Below, in pieces: positions 21,300 to 30,542 of a stretch of DNA of 56,806 nt. Position 1 is the stretch's first letter; each line of letters starts with the position of its first letter. A program made the translations under genes and the position numbers. The DNA comes from Candidatus Methanomicula labiotermitis. Its GTDB lineage: Archaea; Thermoplasmatota; Thermoplasmata; Methanomassiliicoccales; Methanomethylophilaceae. The notes under the pieces are model-generated. The model saw only the letters and a program-made list of their open reading frames with translations. It was not told the origin of the DNA and ran no database searches. The stretch covers positions 1 through 56,806 of the forward strand of contig WQZU01000006.1 in the NCBI GenBank assembly GCA_009780575.1. Reading direction: 5' to 3'.

Positions 21300-22334
21300 A
21301 TGGGGGTAAACCTCACCGGCTTAACAGAACCGAAAAACCTTGAACTGACAGACCTCAAAGGAAAGACCGTTGCGATCGACGCGTATAACACAATATATCA
21401 GTTTTTATCAATAATAAGACAACCGGACGGATCCCCGCTGACGGATATGCAGGGAAGGGTCACATCGCATCTGTCGGGCATACTTTACAGAACGGCAAAT
21501 CTCATTGAGGCGGGAATATCACCTTCGTTCGTTTTTGACGGAGTTCCGCATGAACTGAAGATGAATACGATAATGGAACGCAGGTCCAGACGCGACAAAG
21601 CGGAGAAGGAATGGGAAGAAGCAAAGGAAGAAGGAGATCTTAAAAAGGCCTTCTCCAAAGCGCAACAGACGTCCAGGATGACAGATGATATAAAAGAATC
21701 ATCGAAACTGCTGCTCAAACACCTCGGTATGCCGGTGATAGATGCACCGAGCGACGGTGAGGCGCAGGCCGCATACATGTGCTCGAAAGGCGACGTCTGG
21801 GCGTCGGCGTCGCAGGATTTTGATTCCGTATTGTTCGGCGCTCCGGTGCTCGTCAGAAATATGACAATAACCGGAAGGAGAAAGATACCCGGAAGGGATC
21901 AGTACAAGGACGTTAAAATAGAATTGATAGAATGCAGCTCATTCCTATCCGAACTTGAAATAACAAGGGAACAATTGGTGGATGTGTGCATACTCATGGG
22001 CACGGATTTCAATCCCGGCGTCGCGGGAATAGGTCCGAAAAAAGGATTGAAACTGATAAAAACGCACGGAGACATCGAAAACGTGATGAAACATCTCGGC
22101 GAAGAGATAGAATATTATCAGGAGATAAGGAACATCTTTCTCGGAAACGATTATTCCGATGATTATGATCTGAACGCAAAGGACATAGACCGCGATAAAG
22201 TTCACGAACTGATGTGCGAACAGCATGATTTCTCAAAGGAACGCGTCGCATCGGTCATCGATAGGATAGAAGCTTCAAGGAAAGCGGAGGACGCAAGGAA
22301 AAAACAGCGTTCTCTTTTCGATTCATGGAAATGA
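21300..22334 (+). CDS. fen: Flap endonuclease 1
   Basis: Structure-specific 5' nuclease for Okazaki-fragment maturation and repair. The 344-residue protein has the N-terminal nuclease region with GKTVAIDAYNTIYQFL, FVFDGVPHELK, acidic catalytic residues in APSDGEAQAAYM and ASQDFDSVLFG, and the helix-hairpin-helix GTDFNPGVAGIGPKKGLKL. The C-terminus QRSLFDSW is a PCNA-interacting motif. It starts 12 bases after the small membrane protein gene. Confidence 0.96.
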   Translation: MGVNLTGLTEPKNLELTDLKGKTVAIDAYNTIYQFLSIIRQPDGSPLTDMQGRVTSHLSGILYRTANLIEAGISPSFVFDGVPHELKMNTIMERRSRRDKAEKEWEEAKEEGDLKKAFSKAQQTSRMTDDIKESSKLLLKHLGMPVIDAPSDGEAQAAYMCSKGDVWASASQDFDSVLFGAPVLVRNMTITGRRKIPGRDQYKDVKIELIECSSFLSELEITREQLVDVCILMGTDFNPGVAGIGPKKGLKLIKTHGDIENVMKHLGEEIEYYQEIRNIFLGNDYSDDYDLNAKDIDRDKVHELMCEQHDFSKERVASVIDRIEASRKAEDARKKQRSLFDSWK

Positions 22335-22464
22335 TCCGACGATCGTGATGACGCATACAATTCCGTTATCGGAATCAACATCAGCGGCGTGACAGAATGT
22401 TTATATTGATTACGCATTGCGGTCAGAAGGCAGGGCAAGATGATCCCTCCGGGAAGGATGAGCG

Positions 22465-25431
22465 ATGATAAAGCAGGTCCGTGTGAGTTATGATGCACAT
22501 GTTATTGAAAAAGAGATCCAAGAATTCTGGATATCGGAGAACGCTTACGAAAGAACGAAGAAGCTGAGAGAGAACGGAGAACGTTTCTATTTTCTTGACG
22601 GTCCTCCTTACACGACCGGATCGATCCATCTCGGTACCGCGATGAACAAGACCATCAAGGACATCCTGATAAGATATTGGAGGATGAAAGGGTTCAATGT
22701 CCGGGATCAACCGGGATATGACATGCACGGACTTCCGATAGAGGTGCAGGTGGAGAAGAAAGTAGGCCTCAGATCAAAGAAGGACATCGAAGAATACGGA
22801 ATAGACAAGTTCATCGGAACGTGCAGGGAATTCGCGCTGGAACTTCATGAAAGTATGACTGAACAGTTCAAACAGCTGGGAGTCTGGATGGATTGGGATG
22901 ATCCGTACCTTACCATAAGACCGGACTACATAGAGGCGGCATGGTGGACCATCTCCAAAGCACATGAGAAAGGACTTCTGGAGTCGGCCAACCGGGTGCT
23001 CACATGGTGCCCGAGATGCGAAACGGCCTTGGCGGAAGCGGAGATAGAATATTGGGACGAGGACGATCCTTCGGTGATGGTGCGCTTCCCGCTTAAGAAC
23101 GACCGTTCATCGTTACTGATATGGACGACCACTCCGTGGACGCTGCCGTCGAACATGGCGGTGGCGGCACACCCCGATATGGAGTATGCGGTTGCGGAAT
23201 TTTCAGGAAAGGAGGGAAAGGAAACGGTGATCATGATCGCATCCGAAACGGAGAAGGCGGTAAAACTGGGCGGATACGAGAATGTGAAAATAATCAAAAA
23301 GATGAAAGGCAGGGAAATGGAAGGCCTTGAATACACACCTCCTTTCAAAATAGAGGAAAGATTCCTGAAAAAAAGCGAATGGCTGCACAAAGTAGTGCTG
23401 GCGGATTATGTGGAATCCGGAAATACCGGGTTGGTTCACACGGCACCGGGATTCGGCCCGGATGATTACGAGACCGGAAAAAAATATGCTCTGGAACCAT
23501 TCTGCCCGGTAAGCGAAGCGGGACGGTTCACCGACGCGTTCCCTCTGATGGCAAATCAAAAGGTACGATCCGCAAACCCCGAAATAATAAAGTATCTGGA
23601 TGAAAAAGAGGTATTATTCAACTCATCGAAGATAAAACACAGATACGGACATTGCTGGAGATGCAAATCTCCCATAATATACAGGAACACGGATCAATGG
23701 TTCATCAAAGTGACCGACATCAAGGACAGGATGATGAACGAGATAGACAGAGTGAAATGGGTGCCCGACTGGGCCGGTTCATCACGAGAGAAGAATTGGG
23801 TGGAAGGCGCAAGGGACTGGTGCATATCGCGTCAAAGATACTGGGGCATACCGATACCCGTCTGGGTGTGCGGATGCGGAGAGAAACGTGTCGTCGGAAC
23901 ATACAAGGAACTGAAAGAAGGCAAAGGATACAAAGAAGGCATGGACACTCACAGACCGTGGATCGACGAGATCACGTTCAAATGCCTGAAATGCGCGGGC
24001 ACAATGAACCGAATAAAAGATGTGCTAGACGTATGGTTCGATTCCGGCGTCGCGGGATGGGCAACGCTCGGTTATCCTTCGAACGACACGGAATTCAAAA
24101 AATGGTGGCCCGGAAGATTCATAACGGAAGCGCACGACCAGACGAGAGGATGGTTCTATTCTCAGCTGGCCGCGGGAGTAATATCATTTGACAGGGCGCC
24201 GTTCGATGAGGTTCTGATGCACGGCTGGGTACTCGATCCCAAAGGGCAGAAGATGAGCAAGAGCAAAGGCAATGTCATAGAGCCTCTTGACATAATCAAG
24301 GAGACCGGCGCCGATTCATTGAGATTATACGTTACAAGAGTGAATTCCCCGTGGGAGGACACGGCATTCCAGAAGGACGGTCCGAAGAATGCGAGAAAGG
24401 TTCTGAACACATATTGGAACGTTGTGAATTTTGCTTCAACGTACATGAACATAGACAATTACGATCCGAGCGGCAATACATTCGGATCAATGAAGGAACA
24501 CTTCAGAGACGAGGACCTGTGGATGATATCGAAGACCGAACGCATGAAGCGCGAGGTCACCGAGAACATGGAATCCCGCAATCTGCACAAGGTCGGACGC
24601 GCATTGGAAGACTACATCATGGAAGACCTTTCAAGATGGTATGTGCGCCTGGTAAGGGACAGGACGTGGTCGGAGGACGAAAATGCGGAGAAAGATAAGA
24701 ACGCGTCGTACTTCGTACTCCATTATGCGGTGATGAGCACCGCACTGACCATCGCGCCGCTGTGTCCGCACATAGCCGAGGAAGTGTACAGACATATGGG
24801 CGGACCGAACGATTCCGTACATATGGAACGATGGCCTACATATAACGAAAAGCTGATACGCGACGACCTTGAGCACAGTATGAAGCTCATTCAGGACATC
24901 GTTGATGTAATAGCGTCCGAAAAGCAGAAGAAAAATGTGAAGCTCAGATGGCCTTTGAGATCGGTGACCGTTCACGGGGAATCGAATGAAGTGAACGCAT
25001 CTGTAAAAATGTTCGACCACGTTCTGGCGCAGCAGGGCAACATAAAAACGATAAGTTATCTGGACGCAAACTCGGAATGCGGATGCACAGAGAACACGAA
25101 TGTGTCAAAAGTCTCGTTCGGACCGGGGAACATATGCATAGATTTCGAACTGACCGAGGATATCGAAGCGGAAGGTTATGCAAGGGAACTGATACGAAGG
25201 ATACAGCAAATGCGCAAAGATATGAAACTTGACGTTGAACAATACATAAAGTGCAGCGTTTCAGCCGAACCGGAACTGACGAGATTCTTCGAGATCTGGA
25301 AGACGCACATATCGAATGAGGTACGCGCAGACAGCATGATATTCACCGATGCGCCGGCAGGCGACGACGTGAGAACATGGGATGTGCAAGGGAAAGACAT
25401 CATCATAGGAATAACGAAGACAAAACCTTGA
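22465..25431 (+). CDS. ileS: Isoleucyl-tRNA synthetase
   Basis: Charges tRNA-Ile. The 988-residue class I enzyme has the HIGH motif in PPYTTGSIHLGTAMN (residues 48-62), a CP1 editing domain with TTTPWTLPSNMAVAAHPD, LVHTAPGFGPDDYETG, a zinc CxxC (WCPRCETALAEAE), and KMSKS at 596-600. The C-terminal half has the anticodon-binding region typical of archaeal/eukaryotic-type IleRS. An AATGTTTATATTG TATA element lies about 60 nt upstream. A hairpin terminator begins inside its stop codon. Confidence 0.97.
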   Translation: MIKQVRVSYDAHVIEKEIQEFWISENAYERTKKLRENGERFYFLDGPPYTTGSIHLGTAMNKTIKDILIRYWRMKGFNVRDQPGYDMHGLPIEVQVEKKVGLRSKKDIEEYGIDKFIGTCREFALELHESMTEQFKQLGVWMDWDDPYLTIRPDYIEAAWWTISKAHEKGLLESANRVLTWCPRCETALAEAEIEYWDEDDPSVMVRFPLKNDRSSLLIWTTTPWTLPSNMAVAAHPDMEYAVAEFSGKEGKETVIMIASETEKAVKLGGYENVKIIKKMKGREMEGLEYTPPFKIEERFLKKSEWLHKVVLADYVESGNTGLVHTAPGFGPDDYETGKKYALEPFCPVSEAGRFTDAFPLMANQKVRSANPEIIKYLDEKEVLFNSSKIKHRYGHCWRCKSPIIYRNTDQWFIKVTDIKDRMMNEIDRVKWVPDWAGSSREKNWVEGARDWCISRQRYWGIPIPVWVCGCGEKRVVGTYKELKEGKGYKEGMDTHRPWIDEITFKCLKCAGTMNRIKDVLDVWFDSGVAGWATLGYPSNDTEFKKWWPGRFITEAHDQTRGWFYSQLAAGVISFDRAPFDEVLMHGWVLDPKGQKMSKSKGNVIEPLDIIKETGADSLRLYVTRVNSPWEDTAFQKDGPKNARKVLNTYWNVVNFASTYMNIDNYDPSGNTFGSMKEHFRDEDLWMISKTERMKREVTENMESRNLHKVGRALEDYIMEDLSRWYVRLVRDRTWSEDENAEKDKNASYFVLHYAVMSTALTIAPLCPHIAEEVYRHMGGPNDSVHMERWPTYNEKLIRDDLEHSMKLIQDIVDVIASEKQKKNVKLRWPLRSVTVHGESNEVNASVKMFDHVLAQQGNIKTISYLDANSECGCTENTNVSKVSFGPGNICIDFELTEDIEAEGYARELIRRIQQMRKDMKLDVEQYIKCSVSAEPELTRFFEIWKTHISNEVRADSMIFTDAPAGDDVRTWDVQGKDIIIGITKTKP

Positions 25432-25460
25432 AGCGGCTTCGCTTCAATCATTTCCTTTTT
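25428..25460 (+). terminator. Hairpin plus T-rich terminator after ileS
   Basis: An 8-bp perfect stem TTGAAGCG/CGCTTCAA with loop GCTT is followed by a pyrimidine tract ending in TTTTT. The stem begins within the ileS stop codon region. No gene on the other strand ends here, so it serves ileS. Confidence 0.75.
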
Positions 25461-25541
25461 CCGTTCATCCGTCCGCGGAATAATGTAATGGTCTCATTCA
25501 GCACCGTATTCCTTTTTTAATGATCAAACACTCTGCGGAGC

Positions 25542-26459
25542 GTGAAATGCGATATATGCGGTCATGAAGCGGTCACGTACATACGGTACAACGGTACGCA
25601 TCTGTGTTCGGAACATTTCATGAAGTTCGTTGAGAAACGCGTCAAGAAAGAGATACGCAGGCAAGTGAACTTACGTTCCGGAGATGTGATGGGAGTTGCG
25701 GTGTCCGGAGGGAAGGACAGCATGGTGACGCTGCATCTGCTGCACACGATACTGGGTGAACGCCGTGACATCGAAATACAATGCATAACGATAGACGAGG
25801 GCATAGAAGGCTACAGGAAGGACAGCATTGACGTGGTCAAAGGATTCTGTTCCGATCATGAGATAAAATATAACGAATGTTCGTTCTCAGACAGATTCGG
25901 CATAACGATGGATGAGGCTGCGCCGCTTTCGGGAGACAGCAGCCCGTGCACATACTGCGGTGTCTTCAGGCGCAACGCTATGAACGATGTCGCAAGGAGA
26001 ATAGGAGCAACGTATCTGGCGACCGGTCTGAACCTGGATGATACGGCGCAATCCGTAATGATGAATTTCACCAGAGGGGATATAGAGCGGCTGGCAAGGA
26101 TGGGCCCCCATAAGAAAGTGCAGCCGGACCTCATACCGCGTATACAGCCGCTGAGGATGATCCCTGAGAATGAATCCTTATTATATGCGATGGTCACCGG
26201 GATCCCATTCCATAACGGGATATGTCCGTATTCCGATGAGGCGCTGAGGAATCAGTACCGTAACGTCATCGGCGAACTTGAGACGCGTTCTCCGGGAACC
26301 AGGCACAGTATAATATCGTCGTACGATCAGCTGCTTCCGATGCTCTCTTCGTCCGTTAAGCCAGCGACGCTAAAAAAATGTGTATGCGGTGAACCCACTC
26401 TTGGAAAGGAGTGCAAGGCATGCGAATTGACCGGCCTTCTGAATGAACGTAAAAAATGA
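25542..26459 (+). CDS. ttuA: tRNA 2-thiolation protein, TtuA/NcsA/Ctu1 family
   Basis: Adenylates and thiolates a tRNA uridine (U34 or U54, depending on the lineage). The 305-residue protein has an N-terminal zinc ribbon (C3, C6, C22, H25), the PP-loop SGGKDS (55-60), Fe-S ligands C136, C139 (PCTYCG) and C228 (GICPYSD), GLNLDDTAQ, and a C-terminal zinc finger (KKCVCGEP, CKAC). It starts with GTG; a TTTTTTAATG TATA element centred 26 nt upstream fits a leaderless GTG start. Which uridine is modified cannot be read from sequence. A ThiF-like activator at 12816 could supply its sulfur-carrier protein. Confidence 0.9.
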   Translation: MKCDICGHEAVTYIRYNGTHLCSEHFMKFVEKRVKKEIRRQVNLRSGDVMGVAVSGGKDSMVTLHLLHTILGERRDIEIQCITIDEGIEGYRKDSIDVVKGFCSDHEIKYNECSFSDRFGITMDEAAPLSGDSSPCTYCGVFRRNAMNDVARRIGATYLATGLNLDDTAQSVMMNFTRGDIERLARMGPHKKVQPDLIPRIQPLRMIPENESLLYAMVTGIPFHNGICPYSDEALRNQYRNVIGELETRSPGTRHSIISSYDQLLPMLSSSVKPATLKKCVCGEPTLGKECKACELTGLLNERKK

Positions 26460-26487
26460 AACGTTCGGAACCCATATTCATTTTTAC

Positions 26488-27513
26488 TTAAAGGTCTCTG
26501 AACGGAACGAGGTCGCAGCATCCGCATTCGAAGCACATGGTATCGAACGTGCGCGTTGTCAGGCCGTTATCAAAAAATATCTTTTTCTGAAGGTGCACAA
26601 GCCTTATCATTCTCTCTTCGGTCATATTGAATACGACGCCCGCATTTTCCATGTTCTCACGGTTCAGATCGTTCAGCCTTATCGCCCTTAACCCGGCCGC
26701 ACAGCCGAACGATGCAAGCATTTCCATGCATTCCGCGAGATCGTCGTCAGTTTCACCTATGCCCGTTATCAAATTCGTGGTTACCTTTCCGCGGCCGAAT
26801 ATCTCCACGGAATAACGAAGCATTTTCAGTATCCGATCATAATTCAGTTCAGGACAGATCATCTCGAAGATATCTTTCCTCGGCGTCTCCAGGTTTATCT
26901 TCATCTCCGTGGCGCCGGCGTCCTTCAATTTTTTTATTTGGACCTCGGAATCAGCATACGGTTCAACGCCTATCGGTATTTTTGGGAATTCACCGCGTAT
27001 CGCTTTAACGCAAGAGACCATTCTGTCTACGGTATCATTAACACTTTCCGCAACGCCGGATGTCAACGCGACGGAGAGAACATTCTGTTCTTCCGTGGCG
27101 TTCCTGATCATCTCAACTATCTTCTCATCGGTAAGGGTTTTTGTGACATCTTCTTTTAGCAACGGTGATGTGCAGAATTTGCAATTGTATTTACATCTCT
27201 GATCCAGATTGAAGAATGCCTGCTCCGGGGAATGGAAGACAACGGGTTTTATTTCAATACCGTTCAGAAACGGTTCCCCGTTCCTGGTCATCGATAACAT
27301 TCCGTCATTGTCCGTGAGTTCAAACTCGCCGGCGTCATATGATATTCCCTTTTTGACGCGCATCCCGCCGAATGAGAACACGGCGGAACGCTTCCCCGCT
27401 CCCGGACCTGCCGTGGATCGCGATATGCGGTACGGCATCTTGTATCCGGCAGGCAGAAGGACGTCGCCGCCCAGTATCAGCTGCGTTTTCTTTCTTATCA
27501 GATCTTCTTCCAT
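26488..27513 (-). CDS. Radical SAM protein related to biotin/lipoyl synthases
   Basis: A 341-residue enzyme with radical SAM cysteines C107, C111, C114 (CKYNCKFC), an N-terminal ~100-residue domain, and the BioB/LipA-like barrel sequences ALTSGVAESVNDTVDRMV, EMKINLETPRKDIFEMICP and LITGIGETDDDLAECMEML. Extra cysteines C327, C330, C332 and C333 sit at the C-terminus (CFECGCC) and could bind another cluster. It starts inside the last 16 bases of cysS, so the pair is co-translated. Substrate unknown; a lipoyl- or biotin-synthase-like sulfur insertion is a family-level guess. Confidence 0.8.
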   Translation of the reverse strand: MEEDLIRKKTQLILGGDVLLPAGYKMPYRISRSTAGPGAGKRSAVFSFGGMRVKKGISYDAGEFELTDNDGMLSMTRNGEPFLNGIEIKPVVFHSPEQAFFNLDQRCKYNCKFCTSPLLKEDVTKTLTDEKIVEMIRNATEEQNVLSVALTSGVAESVNDTVDRMVSCVKAIRGEFPKIPIGVEPYADSEVQIKKLKDAGATEMKINLETPRKDIFEMICPELNYDRILKMLRYSVEIFGRGKVTTNLITGIGETDDDLAECMEMLASFGCAAGLRAIRLNDLNRENMENAGVVFNMTEERMIRLVHLQKKIFFDNGLTTRTFDTMCFECGCCDLVPFRDL

Positions 27514-28892
27514 TTGGCGCCTTCCGCAGAATCTTCTATCTTTATTCCTGCATCGTTCAGCTTGTCCCTTATCATATCGGTAAGATCGAACAGTTTGCGT
27601 TTCCTGAGTTCGGATCTTATGTCAATGATTATATTCATGACGGAATCCAGCGAATCGTTTGATGTATCGTTGGGAAGTATGCCGAATATGCGGTCGAATT
27701 CCTCAAGCAGCGAGATCGTATCTTCCGCTCCTTTCCTGCTGAGCGTACGTTCCGACATCGCTTTGTTCGTTTCCCTTACCATCTGAAACACAGAGCTCAT
27801 TGCGCCGCGTGTGTTGAAATCGTCATTCATGTTCTCAATGAACTCTTTTTTCGTTTTTTCGATCAGAGCGGAAAGATCATCCGATCCTTGCGCATCTTTC
27901 ACGTACGATTTTAATTCAGAGTAATTGTTCCATAATCTTTTGAGGCTCGCTGTCGCTTCTTCCATGACCTCTTCGCTGTAAATCAGCGGACCGCGGTAGT
28001 GCGTGTTCAGGAAATAGTAGCGCACAGTATACTTGTCATACTTTGAAAGGACCTCTTTAACTCTGAAGAAATTACCGGATGATTTGCTCATCTTCTCTCC
28101 TTTCACCTGTAGCATCCCGTTGTGCATCCAATATTTCGCCAATGGTTTTCCTGTTACCGCTTCAGTTTGCAGTATCTCGTTCTCATGGTGCGGGAACACA
28201 AGATCATTTCCGCCGCCGTGTATGTCGATCATATCGCCCAAATGGCGGCGTATCATGGCCGAACATTCGATATGCCAGCCCGGTCTTCCTTTACCCCACG
28301 GTGAATTCCAGTGTATCTCACCGGGTTTCGCCGCTTTCCAGACGGCGAAGTCCATCGGATTCCTTTTCTGCTCGTCCATGGCAACACGGCCGGACGATTC
28401 CATGTTCTCAAGTTTCTGCTTTGTCAGTCTTCCGTAGTCTTTGACCTTGTCAACGGAGAAATAGACGCTTCCGTCATCGGTCGCATATCCGAACCCCGCG
28501 TTTATTATCTCTTCGATCATTTCGATTATGTCGTCCATGCTCTCGCTCGCCTTCGGGTAGGCGTTCGCGCGGCTGACTCCTATCGAATCTGATTCCTCAA
28601 AATATCTGTCTATGTATCCGGCAGACAGTTCCAGCGGGTCCACGCCTTCTTCGTTGGCCCTGTTTATTATCTTATCATCAACGTCCGTGAAATTTGTTAC
28701 GTGTTTCACATCGTATCCCGCATATCTGAGATATTTGGCAACCATGTCGAATACGATCATGCTCCTTGCGTGACCCATGTGTATATCGTCGTAAACAGTG
28801 ACGCCGCATATGTACATGCTTACCTTTCCGTCATTGATCGGTATGAACTTCTCCTTCTTATTGGTCAATGTGTTATGTATCGTGACCGGCAT
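27498..28892 (-). CDS. cysS: Cysteinyl-tRNA synthetase
   Basis: Charges tRNA-Cys directly. The 464-residue class I enzyme has the N-terminal zinc cysteine in YICGVTVYDDIHMGHARS (HIGH at 38-41), the zinc motif GWHIECSAM, HGGGNDLVFPHHENE and KMSKS at 267-271. Start: the frame is open 46 codons further upstream, but MPVTIHNTLTNKK matches the family, and a TTTATA element about 30 nt upstream fits a transcript starting just before this ATG. Its presence means cysteine is charged directly; the tRNA-dependent SepRS route need not operate. Confidence 0.96.
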   Translation of the reverse strand: MPVTIHNTLTNKKEKFIPINDGKVSMYICGVTVYDDIHMGHARSMIVFDMVAKYLRYAGYDVKHVTNFTDVDDKIINRANEEGVDPLELSAGYIDRYFEESDSIGVSRANAYPKASESMDDIIEMIEEIINAGFGYATDDGSVYFSVDKVKDYGRLTKQKLENMESSGRVAMDEQKRNPMDFAVWKAAKPGEIHWNSPWGKGRPGWHIECSAMIRRHLGDMIDIHGGGNDLVFPHHENEILQTEAVTGKPLAKYWMHNGMLQVKGEKMSKSSGNFFRVKEVLSKYDKYTVRYYFLNTHYRGPLIYSEEVMEEATASLKRLWNNYSELKSYVKDAQGSDDLSALIEKTKKEFIENMNDDFNTRGAMSSVFQMVRETNKAMSERTLSRKGAEDTISLLEEFDRIFGILPNDTSNDSLDSVMNIIIDIRSELRKRKLFDLTDMIRDKLNDAGIKIEDSAEGAKWKKI

Positions 28893-29057
28893 ATGGAACA
28901 GTTCATGCATTTTGTACAGGTATAAATGTTCATTGATTGATGCGCCGCCAGGACATGAAGTGTATGAACACGGGCGCGATCGTATGCGGATGCCAACATG
29001 TTCCGGGATAAAGTTTAACAACCAACACACTATTCAACGCCGAGGAGATCAGACAAC

Positions 29058-29453
29058 TTGAGCGCCATAAGGAAATTGATCGACGAACGATACAGGGAGA
29101 TCGTTGTGATAACGGCTCTGGCAGCCGCTCTGATACTTCTGACAATGGCCGCTCTGTCAATGGGAAAAGCCGAATCATACATGGTGAACGTCGACATCAG
29201 GATCAGCAACATCGATGCTGTATACGCAGTCGTGTTCATCGACGGATGGCATGTTTTCGATGCGGCCGTCAATAACGGTGCTGTCGCCTTTGAAGGAAGG
29301 GTTCCGTTCGATGCGAACATCGCTCGCCACGAGCACATGATGTCCATGACGTTCATACATGCGGACGGGACCGTGACCTCGAACGCGGTAACGATCGATG
29401 CGTCGAAACAAACGCCCTCGGGCGGATCGCTGGTAATTGACATTTCAATGTAA
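29058..29453 (+). CDS. Membrane-anchored extracellular protein, paralogue A
   Basis: A 131-residue protein with one N-terminal hydrophobic helix (about 15-34), then a beta-rich extracytoplasmic domain. It is a clear paralogue of the next gene: both share DAVYAV-x-x-IDGW, F-D-x-x-VNN, a PFD-x-N segment, ADGT and a terminal G-G-x-x-VI. The start is a TTG with GAGGAG about ten bases upstream; no better in-frame ATG precedes the helix. A GTTTAACA TATA element lies near 29013. It is transcribed away from cysS and ends 12 bases before paralogue B. No family name is recognised; an Ig-like fold is a guess. Confidence 0.72.
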   Translation: MSAIRKLIDERYREIVVITALAAALILLTMAALSMGKAESYMVNVDIRISNIDAVYAVVFIDGWHVFDAAVNNGAVAFEGRVPFDANIARHEHMMSMTFIHADGTVTSNAVTIDASKQTPSGGSLVIDISM

Positions 29454-29465
29454 AGGAGGCCGTAA

Positions 29466-29891
29466 ATGAGTCAAGGATCAAAACAAAACGGGAATGTTGC
29501 CAAATTTGCGATAGTTTGCCTTGCTCTTTTTTCATTTGCAATGGTAGCAATGGCGTATCTGATGGTAAACGATGCATATGACGGAGGATACAGGCACGGA
29601 ACGAACGACCACACTCCTTTAATGGTCAATTCCGAGCTTACGGTTGACATAAGCTCATCTGACGCGGTATATGCGGTAGCATCGATAGACGGCTGGTACG
29701 CTTTCGACATGCCTGTGAACAACACTGTCATATGGAACGGAAACCTTCCGTTTGATCGAAACGTATCATCAGGGAATCATGAACTCTCGTTGACGCTCGT
29801 CAATGCTGACGGAACCACTTCAACGGAAACCTTCAAAATCGACAGGTCGGGACACACGGGCGGAGTGTTCGTGATAAACTTGGTTCTCTAA
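29466..29891 (+). CDS. Membrane-anchored extracellular protein, paralogue B
   Basis: A 141-residue protein with one N-terminal transmembrane helix (about 12-33), then a domain homologous to paralogue A: SDAVYAVASIDGWYAFDMPV, NLPFDRN, NADGTTSTETFKID and GGVFVINLVL. The ribosome-binding site AAAGGAGG is nearly perfect and lies directly after the stop of paralogue A. Sequence has diverged more in the juxtamembrane segment, which is longer here. It is probably a surface or periplasm-facing protein. Function unknown. Confidence 0.75.
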   Translation: MSQGSKQNGNVAKFAIVCLALFSFAMVAMAYLMVNDAYDGGYRHGTNDHTPLMVNSELTVDISSSDAVYAVASIDGWYAFDMPVNNTVIWNGNLPFDRNVSSGNHELSLTLVNADGTTSTETFKIDRSGHTGGVFVINLVL

Positions 29892-29898
29892 GCATTCG

Positions 29899-30534
29899 TT
29901 ATTTCCTTTTCAGATCGTCGATCTCCTTTCTGAGCTTCCGTATCTCGGATTCCATCGCTGCGAGCGCATCCCTTACCGGATCAGGGAGATCACCGTGCTC
30001 AAGGTCGTGGCCCACTTTAAGTCCTCCCTGCTTGACCACCTTTCCCGGAACTCCTACCACGGTGGAATCATCCGGAACATCGTTCAGGACCACTGATCCG
30101 GCGCCGACCCTAACGTTGTTGCCTATTTTTATATTACCGAGTATGGTGGCGTTCGCGCCTATGACGACACGGTCCCCTACGGTCGGATGTCTCTTTCCCT
30201 TTTCGAACGAGACTCCTCCGAGTGTTACGCCCTGATATATCGACACATGGTCTCCGATCACCGCCGTTTCGCCGATCACAACGCCGGTCGCATGATCGAT
30301 GAAGAAATCCTTTCCTATGCGGGCGGCCGGGTGTATGTCCGCGCCGGTTATCGTATGCGCTTCATAGTTCAGCGCCCTTGCTCTTGAATATTCACCTCTG
30401 AGCCAAAGTTCATGGCTTTCCCTGTACATGGCGACCGCGTGCAATCCCGCGTGATAGTTCAGGGCGTCGCTCTCGTCTATTATCGCCGGATCTCTTTTAA
30501 GTACGGCCTCAAGGTCTTCGCGGTTTATCTTCAT
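29899..30534 (-). CDS. cysE: Serine O-acetyltransferase
   Basis: Acetylates L-serine for cysteine synthesis. The 211-residue protein has an N-terminal helical region (DALNYHAGLHAVAMYRESH), then left-handed beta-helix hexapeptide repeats: HTITGADIHPAARIGKDFFI, DHATGVVIGETAVIGD, QGVTLGG, KRHPTVGDRVVIGANATILG. The tail is a lysine-rich coiled helix (ESEIRKLRKEIDDLKRK). Start: ATG of MKINREDL lies eight bases after the cysK stop; a TTG overlapping that stop is the alternative. Together with cysK it forms the two-step serine-to-cysteine operon. Confidence 0.94.
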   Translation of the reverse strand: MKINREDLEAVLKRDPAIIDESDALNYHAGLHAVAMYRESHELWLRGEYSRARALNYEAHTITGADIHPAARIGKDFFIDHATGVVIGETAVIGDHVSIYQGVTLGGVSFEKGKRHPTVGDRVVIGANATILGNIKIGNNVRVGAGSVVLNDVPDDSTVVGVPGKVVKQGGLKVGHDLEHGDLPDPVRDALAAMESEIRKLRKEIDDLKRK

Positions 30535-30542
30535 AGAAACAC

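Noticed and set aside
23652-24191. Alternative-frame ORF inside ileS
   Set aside because: Arg/His/Gly-rich translation with no motif, wholly inside a well-supported gene.
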